34,404 nucleotides of DNA from CAZRVH01 sp964624905 (lineage in GTDB: Bacteria > Patescibacteriota > Gracilibacteria > Peribacterales > Peribacteraceae). Position 1 is the stretch's first letter, and every line of letters begins with the position of its first letter. Shown here piece by piece: positions 32,954-34,404 of the stretch. The DNA lies in contig CAZUYK010000013.1 of NCBI GenBank assembly GCA_964624905.1, forward strand, positions 1 through 34,404, given 5' to 3'. The notes beneath the pieces are model-generated. The model had not been told where the DNA came from. It saw only the letters and a program-made list of their open reading frames with translations, and did not search any database. The translations under genes and the position numbers were made by a program.

Positions 32954-32976
32954 GCGCGCATGGTACCCGAAATCAC

Positions 32977-33006
32977 AAAAAAATGGGCCGCCATCGCTGG
33001 CGGCCC
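32977..33006 (-). terminator. intrinsic terminator of the 148-residue gene
   Basis: On the minus strand a 9-bp stem GGGCCGCCA/TGGCGGCCC with a 4-nt loop is followed by A and seven T. Confidence 0.9.
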
Positions 33007-33035
33007 CGGTATTTCCCCTGCGGGAGAGGAAATGG

Positions 33036-33482
33036 TCAATCTTCCACTGCTACCATGTCGGCAAGAACCGGCTTTGGCATTCCGGGCGGAGCGAAATACC
33101 CCTTGTTCATATGCGCGTTCGTGATCGTGTTCACGAGCGACGCATGCCAGGTCTCCGGCAGCGGTATCCAGGCCGTATCGACCCGGACCTTTGCCTCCAC
33201 CTTCTTGCGGGTAACACTCGCCCTCGCGAAGGCAAAAAGGCTGCTGCGCTGCGAATCCGGCGGCCTCCCTCCTTTCCGCATCAATCCGTGCTCACGCTCC
33301 CAGGCGACCACCAACTGGTGCAGCGAGACGTCCAAGGGACGGTTCTCGTTACCAATCTGGACGCGATGAGCCGCCACAGGGCCGACGCCTTCCAAAACGG
33401 ACCATACGACACCGGAGGCGATGATGCCTCCCAAGGCCACCGCACCGACGATCCACCGACACAATCGCACCGTTCGTTGCAT
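33036..33482 (-). CDS. membrane-anchored or secreted hypothetical protein (148 aa)
   Basis: Function unknown. ATG 33482 is chosen because GGAGG sits 8 nt upstream, one of the clearest ribosome-binding sites in the window; the frame is open 16 codons further but without such a site. Residues 9-30 form one membrane helix (WIVGAVALGGIIASGVVWSVL), so the rest is probably outside the cell. The remainder is basic in the middle (VTRKKVEAKVRVD) and ends with an acidic VAVED. It has its own promoter (33555-33582) and terminator, so it is a single-gene unit next to the 66-residue membrane peptide. Confidence 0.75.
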   Translation of the reverse strand: MQRTVRLCRWIVGAVALGGIIASGVVWSVLEGVGPVAAHRVQIGNENRPLDVSLHQLVVAWEREHGLMRKGGRPPDSQRSSLFAFARASVTRKKVEAKVRVDTAWIPLPETWHASLVNTITNAHMNKGYFAPPGMPKPVLADMVAVED

Positions 33483-33554
33483 CCTAGCACCCTCCATTTC
33501 CTTGCAGACCAATGAAGCGAAGAAACACACTGCCCGACAATCGGACAGCTTGCT

Positions 33555-33582
33555 ACTTTATCACATAATTATATTATGTCAA
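33555..33582 (-). promoter_or_regulatory. promoter of the 148-residue gene
   Basis: TTGACA (33577-33582) and TAAAGT (33555-33560), 16 nt apart. The leader (about 70 nt) contains an 8-bp hairpin CTGTCCGA/TCGGGCAG. Confidence 0.75.
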
Positions 33583-33599
33583 TATCTACTTTTACATTT

Positions 33600-33635
33600 A
33601 AAAAAGCCACCTTCTCCGCACTGGAAGAAGGTGGC
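33600..33635 (-). terminator. intrinsic terminator of the 66-residue gene
   Basis: A 10-bp perfect stem GCCACCTTCT/AGAAGGTGGC with a 10-nt loop, followed by six T on the minus strand. Confidence 0.9.
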
Positions 33636-33670
33636 GCAAACAGTCCTCTGTCCGGCCTGATGGAGCGACG

Positions 33671-33871
33671 CTAGGCCGCGTGCCGGAAGTAACCAGCCAG
33701 CGGGACCCGCAGGCGCGGAAGGTGCAGGCGAATGACGCCGCCCTCTCCCGTGACGCGGTTAAAATGGTTGCGACGCACCATGACGGTGAACGCGATGACC
33801 GTCAGCATGACGGCGGTCCCGACGGGCTTCGCACTCAACGCCGCACACAAAGCGAACAACGAATCGGCCAT
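33671..33871 (-). CDS. small single-pass membrane peptide (66 aa)
   Basis: Too small for confident naming. The start is ATG 33871, preceded by GAGAAGGAG and 7 nt: the best Shine-Dalgarno site seen here. A longer in-frame opening at 34027 is rejected because it would span the promoter (33944-33972). Product: short N-terminus, one membrane helix (about residues 14-30, VGTAVMLTVIAFTVMV), then a basic tail (VRRNHFNRVTGEGG, RLHLPRLRVPLAGYF). It has its own promoter and terminator and lies directly downstream of the rRNA genes. Could be a membrane regulator or a toxin-like peptide; no evidence decides. Confidence 0.7.
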   Translation of the reverse strand: MADSLFALCAALSAKPVGTAVMLTVIAFTVMVRRNHFNRVTGEGGVIRLHLPRLRVPLAGYFRHAA

Positions 33872-33943
33872 GGCAGAACTCCTTCTCTCTTGGGACAAGA
33901 CCGGACTGAAAGGAACGGATAGCCGCGAATGCGACTTTATGAT

Positions 33944-33972
33944 ATTTAACACTATATCACTTATATTGTCAA
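33944..33972 (-). promoter_or_regulatory. promoter of the 66-residue gene
   Basis: TTGACA (33967-33972) and TTAAAT (33944-33949), 17 nt apart, in an AT-rich stretch just past the 5S terminator. Confidence 0.65.
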
Positions 33973-34004
33973 CTACCAAGGGGGGAGAATAAACCAAGTG
34001 AACG

Positions 34005-34041
34005 CCAAAAAGGGCCCTACGGGGCACCTGGCTATTTTTGG
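34005..34041 (-). terminator. terminator of the rRNA operon
   Basis: Downstream of 5S on the minus strand: outer arms CCAAAAA/TTTTTGG enclose a G/C stem (GGTGCCC with GGGCCC, one bulge) and the T run lies in the closing arm. It ends the 23S-5S transcript. Confidence 0.8.
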
Positions 34042-34058
34042 AGGCTTGTAATGATTTA

Positions 34059-34176
34059 GTCCTGGCACTGGCCTACTCTGACGGGGCGTACACCCCACTA
34101 CCATCGGCGCTGGAGGGCTTAACTGCTGAGTTCGGTATGGGATCAGGTGTGACCCCTCCGCTCGTAGCACCAGGAC
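34059..34176 (-). rRNA. rrf: 5S ribosomal RNA
   Basis: About 118 nt. The minus strand reads GTCCTGGTGCTACGAGCGG at the 5' end, then the universally conserved GGTCACACCTGATCCCATAC, CGAACTCAGCAGTTAAGCCC and CAGCGCCGATGGTAGTGGGG, and ends with GCCAGTGCCAGGAC. The 5' and 3' ends pair (GTCCTGG with CCAGGAC) to form helix I. It is last in the rRNA operon, followed by a terminator. Confidence 0.96.
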
Positions 34177-34268
34177 AAAAACATCACGACGATGCTGTGC
34201 AAAGACCGCAGGTCATTCGCAACATCGATCGACACTACTGGGGACGAACCTATCAATTCAATTCAGTC

Positions 34269-34305
34269 CATGTGATGGGCAGGTCCTGCCTGCTGGTGTC
34301 ACATG
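34269..34305 (-). promoter_or_regulatory. hairpin in the 23S-5S spacer
   Basis: CATGTGA pairs with TCACATG and encloses a second GGCAG/CTGCC hairpin. It lies between 23S and 5S and could be an RNase III processing arm; no tRNA is visible in this spacer. Confidence 0.45.
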
Positions 34306-34331
34306 AACAGTACACAACTATCAAGTATCAG

Positions 34332-34351
34332 CGTATGTCTTGCGACATACG
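34332..34351 (-). promoter_or_regulatory. 8-bp GNRA-capped hairpin at the presumed 23S 3' border
   Basis: CGTATGTC and GACATACG, perfect 8-bp arms; on the minus strand the loop is GCAA. Probably a processing or end-protecting element. Confidence 0.5.
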
Positions 34352-34404
34352 GAAGATGCATCAGTAGAAGTTGAAAAACGTTCAATTGCCCGTTCGTATT
34401 GCTC
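34335..34404 (-). rRNA. rrl: 23S ribosomal RNA, last bases only (window edge)
   Basis: The minus-strand stretch CTTCTACTGATGCATCTTCC resembles the conserved 23S 3' end (the TACTAATGAACC region in E. coli), and its place ahead of 5S fits. Only about 70 bases lie in the window, so the exact 3' end is uncertain. Confidence 0.45.

Noticed and set aside
34177..34331. tRNA in the 23S-5S spacer
   Set aside because: No TTCGAATC-type T arm or cloverleaf pairing seen; the spacer hairpin at 34269-34305 is a plain nested stem.

Overview
The window reads as a chromosomal segment of a bacterium using the standard code (TGA is a stop in lysS, doxX and others). The S10-type ribosomal cluster, the very large Ser/Cys-rich secreted proteins with Myxococcus-type cysteine repeats, the compact genome and the small 5S/23S remnant suggest a Patescibacteria/CPR member, possibly Peregrinibacteria (Peribacter-like). 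That placement is inferred from gene style, not from a phylogeny.

Layout. 1-2385 (minus): rplC-rplD-rplW-rplB, truncated in rplB by the window edge, with a promoter and a structured leader. 2386-3853: a gene-poor gap holding three tandem plus-strand transcription units, each with a sigma70-like promoter, a 5' stem and an intrinsic terminator, and without a convincing protein; then a long perfect inverted repeat. 3854-5784 (minus): a DoxX-like membrane protein and a DsbA-like secreted oxidoreductase. 5874-7988 (plus): a lysyl-tRNA synthetase fused to an HD-hydrolase domain. 7990-30372 (minus): six consecutive giant exported proteins covering 22 kb. 30430-33482 (minus): MBL/beta-CASP nuclease, a small hypothetical protein, an RsuA/RluB pseudouridine synthase and a membrane-anchored hypothetical protein. 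33671-33871 (minus): a 66-residue membrane peptide. 34059-34404 (minus): 5S rRNA and probably the last bases of 23S rRNA.

How it fits together. The six exported proteins share signal anchors, Ser-rich linkers, cysteine repeats and metal-binding-like Asp repeats. Three end in the same C-terminal signal (PVG[DS]TGPE, hydrophobic stretch, basic tail). Two carry C-type lectin domains, and one of these also has laminin-G/ConA-like domains. The simplest reading is a cell-surface attachment locus. The DsbA-like protein nearby could serve its many disulfides. Housekeeping RNA and translation genes flank the locus on both sides.

Start signals are mixed. A few genes have clear Shine-Dalgarno sites (the 66-residue peptide, the 148-residue protein, the 848-residue protein), while several have a -10 hexamer only 6-10 nt from the start codon, consistent with leaderless mRNAs. 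All product and family names come from reading the translations; no database search was run.
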